A DNA stretch of 64,000 nt, from the NCBI GenBank assembly GCA_021414005.1, contig JAIOPH010000006.1, forward strand, positions 89,311 through 153,310, written 5' to 3'. This document shows, piece after piece, positions 16,747-25,782 of this stretch (its first letter is position 1; each line of letters starts with the position of its first letter). The translations under genes and the position numbers were made by a program. Source of the DNA: Chthoniobacter sp. (GTDB taxonomy: Bacteria; Verrucomicrobiota; Verrucomicrobiia; Chthoniobacterales; Chthoniobacteraceae). The notes beneath the pieces were generated by a model, which saw only the letters and a list, made by a program, of their open reading frames with translations, was not told the DNA's origin and ran no database searches.

Positions 16747-18033
16747 TCACGCCAGCCGCGCGGGCTGACCGGTGCTTTCCAGCACCGAGTGCCACAACTC
16801 GCTTTGTGGATCGATCTTGCGCCGGCCCTGCGTGGCGAGCGGAATCGGCAGATGCACAAAGGCTCCGTGCCAGCGCCCGGCGAGCAGTCCGGTCTTGCCC
16901 GCCATCCCGGCATGCACCGCGTGCTGCGCGAGCTGGGAGCAGTAGAAATTGTCCGCCGCATTCGCCGGCACGCTACGGATCATATAACTCGGATCGATAT
17001 ATTTCAGGTTACACTCGATTTTTCGCGCCTTGAAAAATGCGTTGATCCGGTCCTTCAGGAAAAGTCCGATGTCTCCCAAACGTTTGTTGCCGCTGGCATC
17101 CGTCTCGCCATGCGCCTCGAGCAAGTCCTGCCCGGCACCTTCCGCCACGACGATGACCGCGTTCTTATGCTTCGCCAGACGGTAGCGCAGCGACTCGAGC
17201 AGCCCGCGCGCGCCTTCGAGCTGGAACTCCACCTCCGGGATCAGGACAAAATCCACATTGCTCCCGGCGAGCGACGCATAGCTCGCGATAAACCCGGAAT
17301 CACGCCCCATCAGCTTCACGAGCCCAATGCCATTCATCGAGCCAAGCGCCTCGCTGTGTGCGCACTTCAGCGCCTGCACCGCCACGCCAAAAGCCGTCTC
17401 AAACCCGAACGACTTGTCGAGAAACATAATGTCGTTGTCGATTGTCTTGGGGATGCCGACCACGGCCTTTTTCAAGCCTCGCCGTGCGATCTCCTCCGTG
17501 AGTTTGAAAGCGCCGCGCAACGTCCCGTCACCGCCGACCACGAAGAGGATGTCGCAGCTCATCTCCTCCAGAAAATCCACCATCTCGCCGATGTCCTGAT
17601 GCCCGCGCGAAGTGCCGAGGATACTCCCTCCGAAACTGTGAATCTGCGACACCGACTCCGGCCTCAGCGTCATCGGGGTGTGCCCGTATTTCGGCACCAA
17701 CCCCTCGTAGCCGTAGCGGAAGCCGTAGGTCTTCGTCACGCCATAGCGCAGATGGAGCTGCGTCACGATGCCCCGGATGATGTCATTCAGCCCCGGACAC
17801 AGCCCGCCGCAGGTCACAATCCCCGCTGTCGTCTTTGCGGGATTGAAAAAAATGTGCTCACGTGCCCCGGCCACCTCGAAACTGAGCTGCGGCTGCGGCA
17901 CTTCACCCGGCGACATGCGGTGGTCGAAAAGGACGCGCTCCTCGTCCGTCTTGAAACTCACCTCCACGCCGCTGTGATGACGCAGCGGCGAAAGATTTTC
18001 GCACGGTCCTAAAGACTTGATCGCAGTATCCAT
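16747..18033 (-). CDS. pfkA: ATP-dependent 6-phosphofructokinase, long plant/trypanosome-like clade
   Basis: 428 residues, longer than the 320-residue E. coli enzyme. It phosphorylates fructose 6-phosphate in glycolysis. Key motifs: [13 protein letters not shown] at about residue 75, GGDGT at 167-171 (glycine rather than aspartate in GGDGT predicts ATP, not pyrophosphate, as phosphate donor), PKTIDND at 195-201 (catalytic Asp), [10 protein letters not shown] and VVAEGAGQ. An N-terminal extension of about 60 residues and the GGLCPGLND form resemble the clade found in plants, trypanosomes and some bacteria. It converges with exbD and is divergent from sodA. Confidence 0.92.
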   Translation of the reverse strand: MDTAIKSLGPCENLSPLRHHSGVEVSFKTDEERVLFDHRMSPGEVPQPQLSFEVAGAREHIFFNPAKTTAGIVTCGGLCPGLNDIIRGIVTQLHLRYGVTKTYGFRYGYEGLVPKYGHTPMTLRPESVSQIHSFGGSILGTSRGHQDIGEMVDFLEEMSCDILFVVGGDGTLRGAFKLTEEIARRGLKKAVVGIPKTIDNDIMFLDKSFGFETAFGVAVQALKCAHSEALGSMNGIGLVKLMGRDSGFIASYASLAGSNVDFVLIPEVEFQLEGARGLLESLRYRLAKHKNAVIVVAEGAGQDLLEAHGETDASGNKRLGDIGLFLKDRINAFFKARKIECNLKYIDPSYMIRSVPANAADNFYCSQLAQHAVHAGMAGKTGLLAGRWHGAFVHLPIPLATQGRRKIDPQSELWHSVLESTGQPARLA

Positions 18034-18219
18034 GAAGGCGCAGATGAATGGCGGGCCACCCGTGCCAACTCAAGGCGGAAACACAATCTCCGCCCGAAAT
18101 ACCGTCGGCGCAGTTTTTTCGCACACCCCGCTTGCCACACAGGCATCCGCTTTCCATCATCCACGCGAACCTCAACTACCGGCCTCCGCATCACGGGGCC
18201 ACAACCAACCAACATCATC

Positions 18220-18849
18220 ATGGCCCACGAACTACCCGCACTTCCGTATCCCTTCGCCGCTCTCGAACCGTCGCTCGACGCCAGGACGATGGAGATTCAT
18301 CACGACAAACATCACGCTGCTTACGTGACGAACCTCAACAAGGCGCTCGAAAGTGCGCCCGCGCTGGCCAGCAAGAGCGCGGAGGATTTGATCCGCGATC
18401 TCGCCAGCGTGCCCGAGGGCATCCGCAACGCCGTGCGCAACAACGGCGGCGGCCACGTGAACCACTCCTTTTTCTGGAAACTCCTCAAGCCCGGCTCCGA
18501 TGGTAAACCCGTGGGCAAGCTCGCCGAAGCCATCACCGCCACCTTCGGCGATCTCGGCCAGCTTCAGGAAAAACTCAATGCTGCGGGCGTGGGCCGCTTC
18601 GGCTCCGGCTGGGCCTGGCTCTACGTCGGCGGCGGCAAGCTCGAAATCGGTTCCACGGCCAATCAGGACAACCCGATCATGGGCAAGGCTATCGCCGGAA
18701 TCGAAGGCACACCCGTCCTCGGCATCGACGTCTGGGAACACGCCTACTACCTCCACTACCAGAACCGCCGCCCCGACTACCTCAAAGCCATCTGGGCCGT
18801 CATCAACTGGGCCCAGGTCGAGGAAAACTACCTCGCCGCGGTGAAGTAG
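18220..18849 (+). CDS. sodA: Superoxide dismutase, Mn type
   Basis: 209 residues, the usual length for the Fe/Mn family. Metal ligands are visible: H27 in MEIHHDKHH, the second His in [10 protein letters not shown], and Asp and His in [18 protein letters not shown] and the glycine-rich [12 protein letters not shown] favour manganese over iron, although cambialistic enzymes cannot be excluded. No signal peptide, so cytoplasmic. It removes superoxide. The 186-bp gap to the divergent pfk gene probably holds both promoters; I see no confident OxyR or Fur site there. Confidence 0.95.
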   Translation: MAHELPALPYPFAALEPSLDARTMEIHHDKHHAAYVTNLNKALESAPALASKSAEDLIRDLASVPEGIRNAVRNNGGGHVNHSFFWKLLKPGSDGKPVGKLAEAITATFGDLGQLQEKLNAAGVGRFGSGWAWLYVGGGKLEIGSTANQDNPIMGKAIAGIEGTPVLGIDVWEHAYYLHYQNRRPDYLKAIWAVINWAQVEENYLAAVK

Positions 18850-18901
18850 GCGCGGAGGGTCACGGCTTTGCCGAAAAAAGCCGCCGTCATTCCACCCGCG
18901 T

Positions 18902-19798
18902 ATGTCCCCCGAGGCATCCACGCACTCCCGTCTCCGCTGGCATGTCGGCCGGTGGCTGCTCGGGTTAGCCCTCGCGGCCTGCGCGTGGCTGGGTTGGCGC
19001 GAATATGACTACCGCGCCGCCGTGCGCGAGGCGGAGGCGGCGGGGTACCGGTGGAAAACCCGTGAACCGTTCGACCTCATCCTCGCTGACTGGCATGCGG
19101 CGCTGCAAAAGGCGACATGGACGGATCGCTATCGGATGCTCGAACTCCGATCGAATCGCGAGCTGCCCGCCCGCCGACTGATCCGCCGCCTCCGACCCAC
19201 GCGGATACAAGCGCTGGGTTGTCGAAACACGAATTTGGACGCCCTGAAAGGGATCACCACACTTCAATACCTAAGGTTCGACGACGCCGTCCTGCTGCAA
19301 AACGTGGACGGTCTCAAGGGGCTCACCGCGTTGCGAAATTTCAGTATCGGCGAATGCCCAGCGTTGCAAAACCTCGACGGCCTAAAGGGACTCCCTGCCC
19401 TGCAAGAACTTCGCCTCAGCGACTGCGCTGCGTTGCAGAACGTGGACGGTATTCGAGGGCTCTCCGCGCTGCGCTGGCTCACACTCAGCGACTGCAAGCG
19501 GCTGCAAAACGTGGACGCCCTCGAGGGACTCACCGGACTGCAACGGCTCGACCTATACTATTGTAGCGCGCTGCACGACTTGGACGGTCTGAGAGGCCTC
19601 TCGACGTTGCGCGAACTGCGACTCGACCACTGCACCTCGCTGAAAAATCTGGCCCCTGTTTACAATCTTCACGCGCTGCAATCGATCGACCTCAGCAACT
19701 GCCGCTCGCTCCCCGCCGTCGCGTTGCGCGAGCTCCGCGCCGCCCTACCAAAAACCGCCATCACCTTTCCCAATGGCAGCAAATCCCCGCCGCCATGA
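18902..19798 (+). CDS. Membrane-anchored leucine-rich-repeat protein
   Basis: 298 residues. A basic start and one hydrophobic segment (LLGLALAACAWLGW, about residues 18-33) would anchor it with the rest outside the cytoplasm. From residue 105 onward seven or eight LRR-like units of about 23-24 residues repeat the pattern LQNVDGLKGLTALRxLxLSDC, a different LRR class from the gene at the start of the window. The stretch between residues 35 and 100 is unrecognised. It ends with a short basic tail. It starts 52 bp after sodA; co-transcription is possible. Function unknown. Confidence 0.8.
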   Translation: MSPEASTHSRLRWHVGRWLLGLALAACAWLGWREYDYRAAVREAEAAGYRWKTREPFDLILADWHAALQKATWTDRYRMLELRSNRELPARRLIRRLRPTRIQALGCRNTNLDALKGITTLQYLRFDDAVLLQNVDGLKGLTALRNFSIGECPALQNLDGLKGLPALQELRLSDCAALQNVDGIRGLSALRWLTLSDCKRLQNVDALEGLTGLQRLDLYYCSALHDLDGLRGLSTLRELRLDHCTSLKNLAPVYNLHALQSIDLSNCRSLPAVALRELRAALPKTAITFPNGSKSPPP

Positions 19799-19892
19799 CG
19801 GGAGGCGAATAGCCGACTGGGCGGACTGTTCGTCATCACTTGCTGGGCGGCGGCACCGCGCAAATGGGGAGCATGAGTGTGCCCCCCAGCGT

Positions 19893-20099
19893 GTCATCCT
19901 GAGCGGAGTTCCGTGCGGGCGAAGGCGGGACGGAACGGAGTCGAAGGACCTCTAACTATTCGCGGGCGGAGGCGGTAGGAGAAAACGCTGCGCCGCGTGT
20001 AACCGCATGACACACCCACCAGCCGCCATCTTTGCCCCCGCCGGGAGTTAGAGGTCCTTCGACTGCGCTGCGCAAAGCCTCCGCTCCGCTCAGGATGAC
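19893..20099. repeat. 207-bp palindromic element with two nested inverted arms
   Basis: Fills most of the 364-bp gap between the LRR gene and mfd. Outer arms: GTCATCCTGAGCGGAG-like at 19893-19908 and CTCCGCTCAGGATGAC at 20084-20099. Inner arms are a perfect 18-bp pair: GTCGAAGGACCTCTAACT at 19940-19957 and its reverse complement at 20046-20063. The central 88 bp are not self-complementary. TCATCCTGAGC...GAAGGACCT elements recur as interspersed repeats in several bacterial phyla (from memory), so this looks like two facing copies of one. I see no transposase. Confidence 0.85.
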
Positions 20100-20162
20100 C
20101 GCTGTCTTGACGCTCCGCTCGACAAATTGCCGTTCGCCACCCGGCTTGCACTCCCCGCGCTG

Positions 20163-23100
20163 ATGCGCGAAACCATGCGCCCGCGGATGCCACCGAAATC
20201 CGACCTGCTCGACGAACTCGCCGCCTCCCCGCCGCTGGCGGAGAAGCTGGGAGTGGTGCGTACGGGCGCGGCGGCGGTGGCGTTCGAGCAGGTGGTGGAA
20301 AGCGCGCGGCCGGTGCTGGCGGCGCTGCTCGCGCGGGTGGCGAAGGGACGGGTGTGGATCGTGTGTCGCGACGTGCGGGCACAGGAGACGATGTACAATG
20401 AGCTGCTCCACTGGCACCCCGACGCGCTCTTTTTCCCCGAGGCCGACCAGGCGCCGGTGGAGGGTGCGCTGCCCGATCCCGAGACGGCGGCGGAGCGACT
20501 GGCGCTGGTGCAGACGCTGGCGGGTTCGCGGAAAAAGGAGATCGTGGTGCTCACGCACGGGAGTCTGCATGACGATGTGCCGACGCCGGCGGCGCTGAAA
20601 AAGCTGGAGATCAAGTTGGCGCGCGGCGCGCGGCTGGATCGCGCGGTGCTGCTCGCGCAACTCGCCAAGGCGGGTTACGAGCACGCGCCAACGGTCGCGG
20701 CGCGCGGGCAGTATGCGGTGCGCGGCGGGATTCTCGATGTGTTCTCTTTCCATCACACGCTGCCGGTGCGCGTGGAGTTGTTCGACGACGAGATCGAGTC
20801 GTTGCGCGAGTTCGACCTCGATACGCAGACCAGCGTCCGCCATGTGGACACGGCCAGTTTTCTTCTCGGCGACGCCACCACCGCCGCGAAGCCCACGGCG
20901 ACGACCACCCTGCGCGAACTCATCCGCGCCGAGGATCTGACGGTGGATGCCGGGGCGGATTTCAAGGACGCGCGGGTGCGGATTTTGGAGGGGTCGTTCG
21001 CTGCAGAGGGTTGTGGGGACGGAGAGGACGGAATTACGGAATTGGAGGAACGCGGCGGAACGAGCTTCACGTCTTCCCAATTTGGTAATTTGGAAAAATT
21101 CCGTAATTCCGTTTCCTCCGAATCCTCCGGCGAGGCAGGGAAGGAAAGTAGCTTGGACTTTAGTCCACAGTCCCCAGACACCGGACTAAAGTCCGAGCTA
21201 CTTTGCGACTTCACCACGGCGTTTCTCGACCACGGGCTGGGGGAGTTTGAGGCGGGCGATTTCGTGGTGGATGAGATGAAGCGTGAGCGGTTCTTCGCGC
21301 AGCTCCGCGCGTGGCGCACGGACGGCTGGAGCGTCCACATTTTCTGCAACAACGAGGGCGAGGTCGAACGCCTCAACGACCTCATCCCGCCGGTCGAGGC
21401 GGACCCGCTGCGCTTCACGATCGGCCCGCTGGCGCGCGGGTTTGTTTTCCCCACGGGAAAAATCGCGGTGCTGTCCGACGCCGAGCTGTTTGGGCGGTAT
21501 CGCAACAACCGCGCGCGGCGGCTCGCGCTGCGCCGTGCGCGTGATCAGGCGCAGCGGACGCAGATTGATTTCAGCGAGCTAAATGAGGACGACCTCGTGG
21601 TGCATCTCGAGCACGGCATTGGCCGCTACGAGGGCATGAAGTCCATCCCGAGCGCCGACGGCAAAACGGAGGAGGTGCTCGTCATCGCCTTCGCCGACGA
21701 CGCGCGGCTCTACGTGCCGCTGGAGCAGTCGTTCCTCATCTCGCGCTACGTCGGCGTGGGGAAGCGCAACCCGCAGCTCTCGCAGCTCGGCGATGGCAAA
21801 TGGGCCAAGGCGAAGAAGAGCGCGGAGAAGGCGGTCTTCGACTACGCGTCGAAGCTCCTCGCCATGCACGCTGAGCGCGAGATCGCGCAGGGCTTCGCCT
21901 TTCCGCCGGACAGCAAATGGCAGCACGAGTTCGAGGCGTCGTTCCTTTTCAAAGAAACCGCCGATCAGCTCACGGCCATCGCCGCGACCAAGGCGGACAT
22001 GGAGAGCGAGCGCCCGATGGACCGGCTCATCTGCGGCGACGTGGGCTTTGGCAAAACCGAGGTCGCGATCCGCGCGGCGTTCAAGGCCGTGACGGCTGGG
22101 AAACAAGTGGCGATCCTGGTTCCGACGACGGTGCTGGCGCAGCAGCACTACCAGAATTTCCGCGAGCGCTTCAGCGACTACCCGATGAGCGTCGAGACGC
22201 TCTCGCGTTTCCGCAGCCCCGCCGAGCAGCGCAAGACGCTCGAAGGTTTGCGCGACGGCTCGGTGGATGTCGTCGTCGGCACGCACCGGCTGATCTCGAA
22301 GGACGTGGCGTTCAAAAACCTCGGCCTCGTGGTAATCGACGAGGAGCAGCGCTTCGGGGTGCTGCACAAGGAGCGGTTCAAGGAAATGTTTCAGCTCGTG
22401 GACATGCTCACGCTTTCCGCCACGCCGATCCCGCGCACGCTGTATCTGTCGCTGATGGGTGCGAAGGACATGAGCACCATCGAGACGCCGCCGCTCAATC
22501 GCATCCCGACCGACACGCTGATCTGCCCGTACGACGAGCGGATCATCCGCGACGCCATCAACCGCGAACTCGCGCGCCAGGGGCAGGTGTATTTTCTGCA
22601 CAACCGCGTGCAGTCGATCGAGAAAGTGCGCGACCGCATCGCGCAGCTCTGCCCGAAGGCGCGGCTGGTGATCGGGCACGGGCAGATGGACGAGCACGAG
22701 CTGGAGGACGTGATGCAGCAGTTCGTCAGCGCGCAGGCCGACGTGCTGATCTCGACCACGATCATCGAGAGCGGCCTCGATATTCCAAACGCGAACACGA
22801 TCATCATCGACCGCGCCGACCGCTTCGGGCTGGCCGATCTCTACCAGCTCCGCGGGCGTGTGGGCCGCGCGCAGCACAAGGCCTACGCCTACCTGCTGCT
22901 CCCACGCGACATGCTGAGCGGCGGCGAGGCGCGCAAGCGGATCAACGCGATCAAGCAATACAGTTCGCTCGGCGCGGGCTTCAAAATCGCCATGCGCGAT
23001 CTGGAAATCCGCGGCGCCGGAAACATCCTCGGCACCGCGCAAAGCGGGCACATCGTGAGCATCGGCTTCGATTTGTACTGCTCGCTGCTCCGGCAGGCGG

Positions 23101-23684
23101 TCTCGAAGCTCAAAGGCGAAAAGGTGCGCCCGCGGCTGGACGTGGTGTTGCGGACGGATTTCGTGGTGCTGCGGGAGGCGGAGTGGGGTGGGGCGGAGAG
23201 TGGAGATGGGAAAGCGGATAACGGAAGGAAGCTCGCCGCCGGGTCTAGTCCCGCAGAGCGCAACCGCCGCGGATGGATTCCGGTTCTGCCTGCGAAACCC
23301 GATCTCCCGGCTCAGAACTCCAACCCTCGCGGTGGCTGCGCGGCGTTCCTCCCCGCCGCTTACATCGCTGAGTCGCAGCCTCGCATCCAGGCCTACCGCC
23401 GCCTCGCGGAGGTGAATACGCAGGAGCAACTCGACGCGCTGCGCAAGACGTGGCGCGACCGCTTTGGCCCTCTCCCGGAGGCGGCGGAGAATCTGCTCGC
23501 GCTGACCGAGATCAAACTCGCTGCCGCGGCGCGGAAGATCGCGATTGTCGAGGCGAAGGACGGCAAGCTCATGCTCACGCGCAACGGGGACTTCATCCTG
23601 ATCGGCGGAAAATTTCCCCGCCTCACCGCGCCCGAGCCGACACCGCGCCTGCGCGAGATGCTGGCGATGCTGCGAAGCCTATGA
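20163..23684 (+). CDS. mfd: Transcription-repair coupling factor with two repeat-derived insertions
   Basis: About 1173 residues from the ATG at 20163; ATGs at 20175 and 20187 are alternatives. Mfd releases stalled RNA polymerase and recruits UvrA. Domains in order: UvrB-like N-terminus (residues 1-280), RNA-polymerase-interacting domain ([14 protein letters not shown] near 475), RecG-like translocase with Walker [12 protein letters not shown] near 625, VIDEEQRFG near 726, SATPIPRTL, and [12 protein letters not shown], then the C-terminal D7 domain. Two stretches do not look like Mfd: about residues 283-347 and 1006-1061. Both coincide with inverted repeats in the DNA and keep the frame open. 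The next gene overlaps the stop by ATGA. Confidence 0.95.
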   Translation: MRETMRPRMPPKSDLLDELAASPPLAEKLGVVRTGAAAVAFEQVVESARPVLAALLARVAKGRVWIVCRDVRAQETMYNELLHWHPDALFFPEADQAPVEGALPDPETAAERLALVQTLAGSRKKEIVVLTHGSLHDDVPTPAALKKLEIKLARGARLDRAVLLAQLAKAGYEHAPTVAARGQYAVRGGILDVFSFHHTLPVRVELFDDEIESLREFDLDTQTSVRHVDTASFLLGDATTAAKPTATTTLRELIRAEDLTVDAGADFKDARVRILEGSFAAEGCGDGEDGITELEERGGTSFTSSQFGNLEKFRNSVSSESSGEAGKESSLDFSPQSPDTGLKSELLCDFTTAFLDHGLGEFEAGDFVVDEMKRERFFAQLRAWRTDGWSVHIFCNNEGEVERLNDLIPPVEADPLRFTIGPLARGFVFPTGKIAVLSDAELFGRYRNNRARRLALRRARDQAQRTQIDFSELNEDDLVVHLEHGIGRYEGMKSIPSADGKTEEVLVIAFADDARLYVPLEQSFLISRYVGVGKRNPQLSQLGDGKWAKAKKSAEKAVFDYASKLLAMHAEREIAQGFAFPPDSKWQHEFEASFLFKETADQLTAIAATKADMESERPMDRLICGDVGFGKTEVAIRAAFKAVTAGKQVAILVPTTVLAQQHYQNFRERFSDYPMSVETLSRFRSPAEQRKTLEGLRDGSVDVVVGTHRLISKDVAFKNLGLVVIDEEQRFGVLHKERFKEMFQLVDMLTLSATPIPRTLYLSLMGAKDMSTIETPPLNRIPTDTLICPYDERIIRDAINRELARQGQVYFLHNRVQSIEKVRDRIAQLCPKARLVIGHGQMDEHELEDVMQQFVSAQADVLISTTIIESGLDIPNANTIIIDRADRFGLADLYQLRGRVGRAQHKAYAYLLLPRDMLSGGEARKRINAIKQYSSLGAGFKIAMRDLEIRGAGNILGTAQSGHIVSIGFDLYCSLLRQAVSKLKGEKVRPRLDVVLRTDFVVLREAEWGGAESGDGKADNGRKLAAGSSPAERNRRGWIPVLPAKPDLPAQNSNPRGGCAAFLPAAYIAESQPRIQAYRRLAEVNTQEQLDALRKTWRDRFGPLPEAAENLLALTEIKLAAAARKIAIVEAKDGKLMLTRNGDFILIGGKFPRLTAPEPTPRLREMLAMLRSL
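21028..21112. repeat. Palindromic repeat inside mfd (first insertion, 5' half)
   Basis: Perfect 16-bp arms ACGGAATTACGGAATT (21028-21043) and its reverse complement (21097-21112). The A+T-rich, AATT-containing composition stands out from the surrounding GC-rich coding DNA. It encodes low-complexity residues that have no counterpart in other Mfd proteins. Confidence 0.9.
21145..21204. repeat. Palindromic repeat inside mfd (first insertion, 3' half)
   Basis: 22-bp arms AAAGTAGCTTGGACTTTAGTCC-type at 21145-21166 and 21183-21204, with one mismatch and a 16-bp spacer. The core GTAGCTYGGACTTTAGTCC looks like an interspersed repeat of verrucomicrobial genomes (from memory). It lies 32 bp after the preceding palindrome, so the insertion is composite. 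Confidence 0.9.
23258..23341. repeat. Imperfect inverted repeat inside mfd (second insertion)
   Basis: Arms GCGCAACCGCCGCGG (23258-23272) and, in reverse complement, GCGCAGCCACCGCGAGG (23325-23341) match imperfectly. It lies in the middle of a Pro/Gly/Arg-rich segment (about residues 1006-1061) that interrupts the C-terminal domain between DFVVLREAE and [17 protein letters not shown]. Confidence 0.75.
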
Positions 23685-24319
23685 CACGCTGCTGCGCCAT
23701 GGGATTCCCCCGCTTCTTTCCCGCCCTGTTCGCCGGCCTCGCGCTGGTCTTCGCCGCGTGCCGCACGCACCCGGCCGTCGGAGCCGCCTACCAACCAGCG
23801 GAAGGCGATGTCGTCTTCCAGTCCCTGCCGCACAATCCGCTGATCGACGCCATTGAAGGCTCGACCGCGTCGCCCTTTTCCCACTGCGGCATCCTGCACC
23901 GAGTGGTCGGCGGCTGGGTGGTCATCGAGGCCATAGGTCCAGTGCGCGAGACGCCACTCGCGGAGTGGATCGCGCAAGGCCGGGACCAGCGCTACACGGC
24001 CTTCCGGCTGAACGCGCGGTATCGCGGAAAGATTCCCGCTTTCATCCAGGCCGCGCAGAGTTACGAGGGGCGACCCTACGACATCCACTACGATCTCGAT
24101 GACGCGGCGATCTACTGCTCGGAGCTGATCTACAAAGCGTTTCATCGCGCCACCGGCGAGCGTCTCGGCAAACTCCAAAAGCTCGGCGAACTCCGCTGGC
24201 AGCCGCACGCCGCGGTCATCCGGCAGATCGAGGGCGGCAACGTGCCCGTCGAGAGGCTCATGATCACGCCGCGCAGTCTTTCCGAAGCGACCCAGCTCAC
24301 AAAAGTTTTCGCGGAATAG
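23681..24319 (+). CDS. YiiX/YebB-like permuted NlpC/P60 cysteine hydrolase, lipoprotein
   Basis: 212 residues from the ATG at 23681, which overlaps the mfd stop (ATGA) and implies translational coupling; a second ATG at 23699 is close to a signal peptide with lipobox (LALVFAAC). Catalytic features of the circularly permuted papain-like family are visible: histidine in SPFSHCGILHR and cysteine in IYCSELIYKAFH near residue 146. These enzymes hydrolyse amide or ester bonds in cell-wall or lipid substrates; the substrate here is unknown. Coupling to mfd is odd for an envelope hydrolase and may be coincidental. Confidence 0.85.
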   Translation: MTRCCAMGFPRFFPALFAGLALVFAACRTHPAVGAAYQPAEGDVVFQSLPHNPLIDAIEGSTASPFSHCGILHRVVGGWVVIEAIGPVRETPLAEWIAQGRDQRYTAFRLNARYRGKIPAFIQAAQSYEGRPYDIHYDLDDAAIYCSELIYKAFHRATGERLGKLQKLGELRWQPHAAVIRQIEGGNVPVERLMITPRSLSEATQLTKVFAE

Positions 24320-24388
24320 CCGTGGGCTCGCTCGCCACGGCGAGCGAAGTCTTCCTTGGAAAAAGGCCGCTTTCTGCAAAAGTCCGGC

Positions 24389-24844
24389 ATGACTCTCCCA
24401 AAACTTTCCCTGCCTCTCCTCGCCGCGGCCATGAGTCTCGGCGGTTGTGTTTACGACGAATACGATACCGTCTCCGCCCCGCCCCGCCGCGTTTATCAAG
24501 GTGGCTACGCCCGCCGCGAAATCGTGGTCGAGCGCGAGCCCGTGCGCTACTACGACGATCGTCGGTATTACCGCAACGACTACGATCACGAGGAGCGTTA
24601 CTATCAGGAACCGTCCCGGCAATACTACCAGTCGCGCCCGTCAGGCTACTATGAGCGCCGCCCGCAGCCTTACGCGAATCGGGTAATTATCACGGGGGAT
24701 CACCGCAATCACGGCGATTACGAGACACCAGAGGAGCGGCGGCGCCGCGAAATTCGCGAGGCGCAGCGCCACGAGAAAAAGAAAAACGATAAGAAGGATG
24801 ACAAAAAGGACGACGACAAGAAGAAGCGAAAACACAAGGATTAG
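24389..24844 (+). CDS. Small Tyr/Arg-rich lipoprotein
   Basis: 151 residues from the ATG at 24389. Lipoprotein signal peptide: hydrophobic LPLLAAAMSLGGC, with the lipobox LGGC giving an acylated cysteine. The middle is very rich in Tyr and Arg (YYDDRRYYRND and similar). The C-terminus is a run of Lys and Asp (KKKNDKKDDKKDDD), highly charged and probably disordered. No enzyme motif is visible. It sits 69 bp after the YiiX-like gene and may share a transcript. Function unknown. Confidence 0.75.
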   Translation: MTLPKLSLPLLAAAMSLGGCVYDEYDTVSAPPRRVYQGGYARREIVVEREPVRYYDDRRYYRNDYDHEERYYQEPSRQYYQSRPSGYYERRPQPYANRVIITGDHRNHGDYETPEERRRREIREAQRHEKKKNDKKDDKKDDDKKKRKHKD

Positions 24845-24892
24845 CGCGGAATGAGCTTGGCGAATCGCGTGGCGGGCGGCTACCTCCACGCC

Positions 24893-25645
24893 ATGAATAT
24901 CTCCCACCTCTCCTCTCTGGCGCTCGCCACCGCTCTCGCCATTGCCACCACTGGTTGCTCCACGTCTTCATCCGGGCTCAAGGCCAAGACGGTCCCGACC
25001 TCGGCGTTTCTCGACCACGGATCGAGCATGCGCCCGCATCGCGAGCGCGCACCGTTCAACGCTGTGTGGGTGAGCCCGAAGTTTGAAGCCGTGCGCGCCA
25101 ATTACCGCGGCATCAACATCGCCCCCGTGAACACGCATTATCTCCGCGCCGTGGACCGCCCGCTCGTCACGATGCTGGAGGGACCAAAGGCGAAGGATCG
25201 TCCCGTGGCGGCGAGCGCGGAGGTGCTGCGTCAGGCGTTCGTCGCGGCGTTTCGCGATGCACCCGGCGGCCGCTACCAGCTCACCAGCGGCCGGGGCCCG
25301 GCGGTGCTCTCACTGGAGCTGGCGCTCGTGGAGCTGAACCCGACCAATGTCGTCGGCAATGCCGTAAAATACGGTGCGCCCGGCGGATCGGTCGTTGCTC
25401 CCGCGACCAAGGGCAACTGCGCCATCGAAGGCAAGCTGAAGGACAGCCGCACGGGCGAACTCCTTTTCGCCTTTGCCGACAACGAGCACGACAAGTTTGG
25501 CATCGTCAGCCTGCGGGATTTTTCATCCTACGGCCACGCACGCTCGACGATGAAGGACTGGGCTAAACAGTTCGCCGAACTCATGCGCACTCCGGCTTCG
25601 CACAAGGTCGAAGATTCCTCGACCATCTCGCTGAACCCGCTCTGA
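24893..25645 (+). CDS. DUF3313-family lipoprotein
   Basis: About 250 residues from the ATG at 24893, which begins a lipoprotein signal (LALATALAIATTGC); a start at 24851 would add 14 residues of non-signal sequence. The body matches the DUF3313 pattern: LDHGSSMRP near the start, NAVWVSPKFE, and the duplex of strands around LTSGRGPAVLSLELALVEL. It closes with WAKQFAELMR. DUF3313 proteins are envelope lipoproteins of unknown role, sometimes in organelle-like or stress contexts. Same strand as the preceding lipoprotein, 48 bp away. Confidence 0.82.
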   Translation: MNISHLSSLALATALAIATTGCSTSSSGLKAKTVPTSAFLDHGSSMRPHRERAPFNAVWVSPKFEAVRANYRGINIAPVNTHYLRAVDRPLVTMLEGPKAKDRPVAASAEVLRQAFVAAFRDAPGGRYQLTSGRGPAVLSLELALVELNPTNVVGNAVKYGAPGGSVVAPATKGNCAIEGKLKDSRTGELLFAFADNEHDKFGIVSLRDFSSYGHARSTMKDWAKQFAELMRTPASHKVEDSSTISLNPL

Positions 25646-25662
25646 TTTTGTAAGCGGGCGAG

Positions 25663-25683
25663 TGCCGCGCAGCGTTCGCGGCA
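25663..25683 (+). terminator. Weak hairpin after the DUF3313 gene
   Basis: TGCCGCG (25663-25669) pairs with CGCGGCA (25677-25683) with a seven-base loop, followed by TTTCG. The short T-run makes it a weak intrinsic terminator candidate at 18 bp after the stop codon. Confidence 0.35.
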
Positions 25684-25782
25684 TTTCGAAAAAAAGGGGG
25701 CTGGTGTTTGCGGCTGCAAACCGTGATCCGCACCGGAGACGAAAAATTGCGCTCATCCGCCGCTGCCGTTCGTATCGCCGTC

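Noticed and set aside
16789..18012. Plus-strand open frame opposite phosphofructokinase
   Set aside because: Shadow of the pfkA codons; no motif, and the opposite strand has all kinase motifs.
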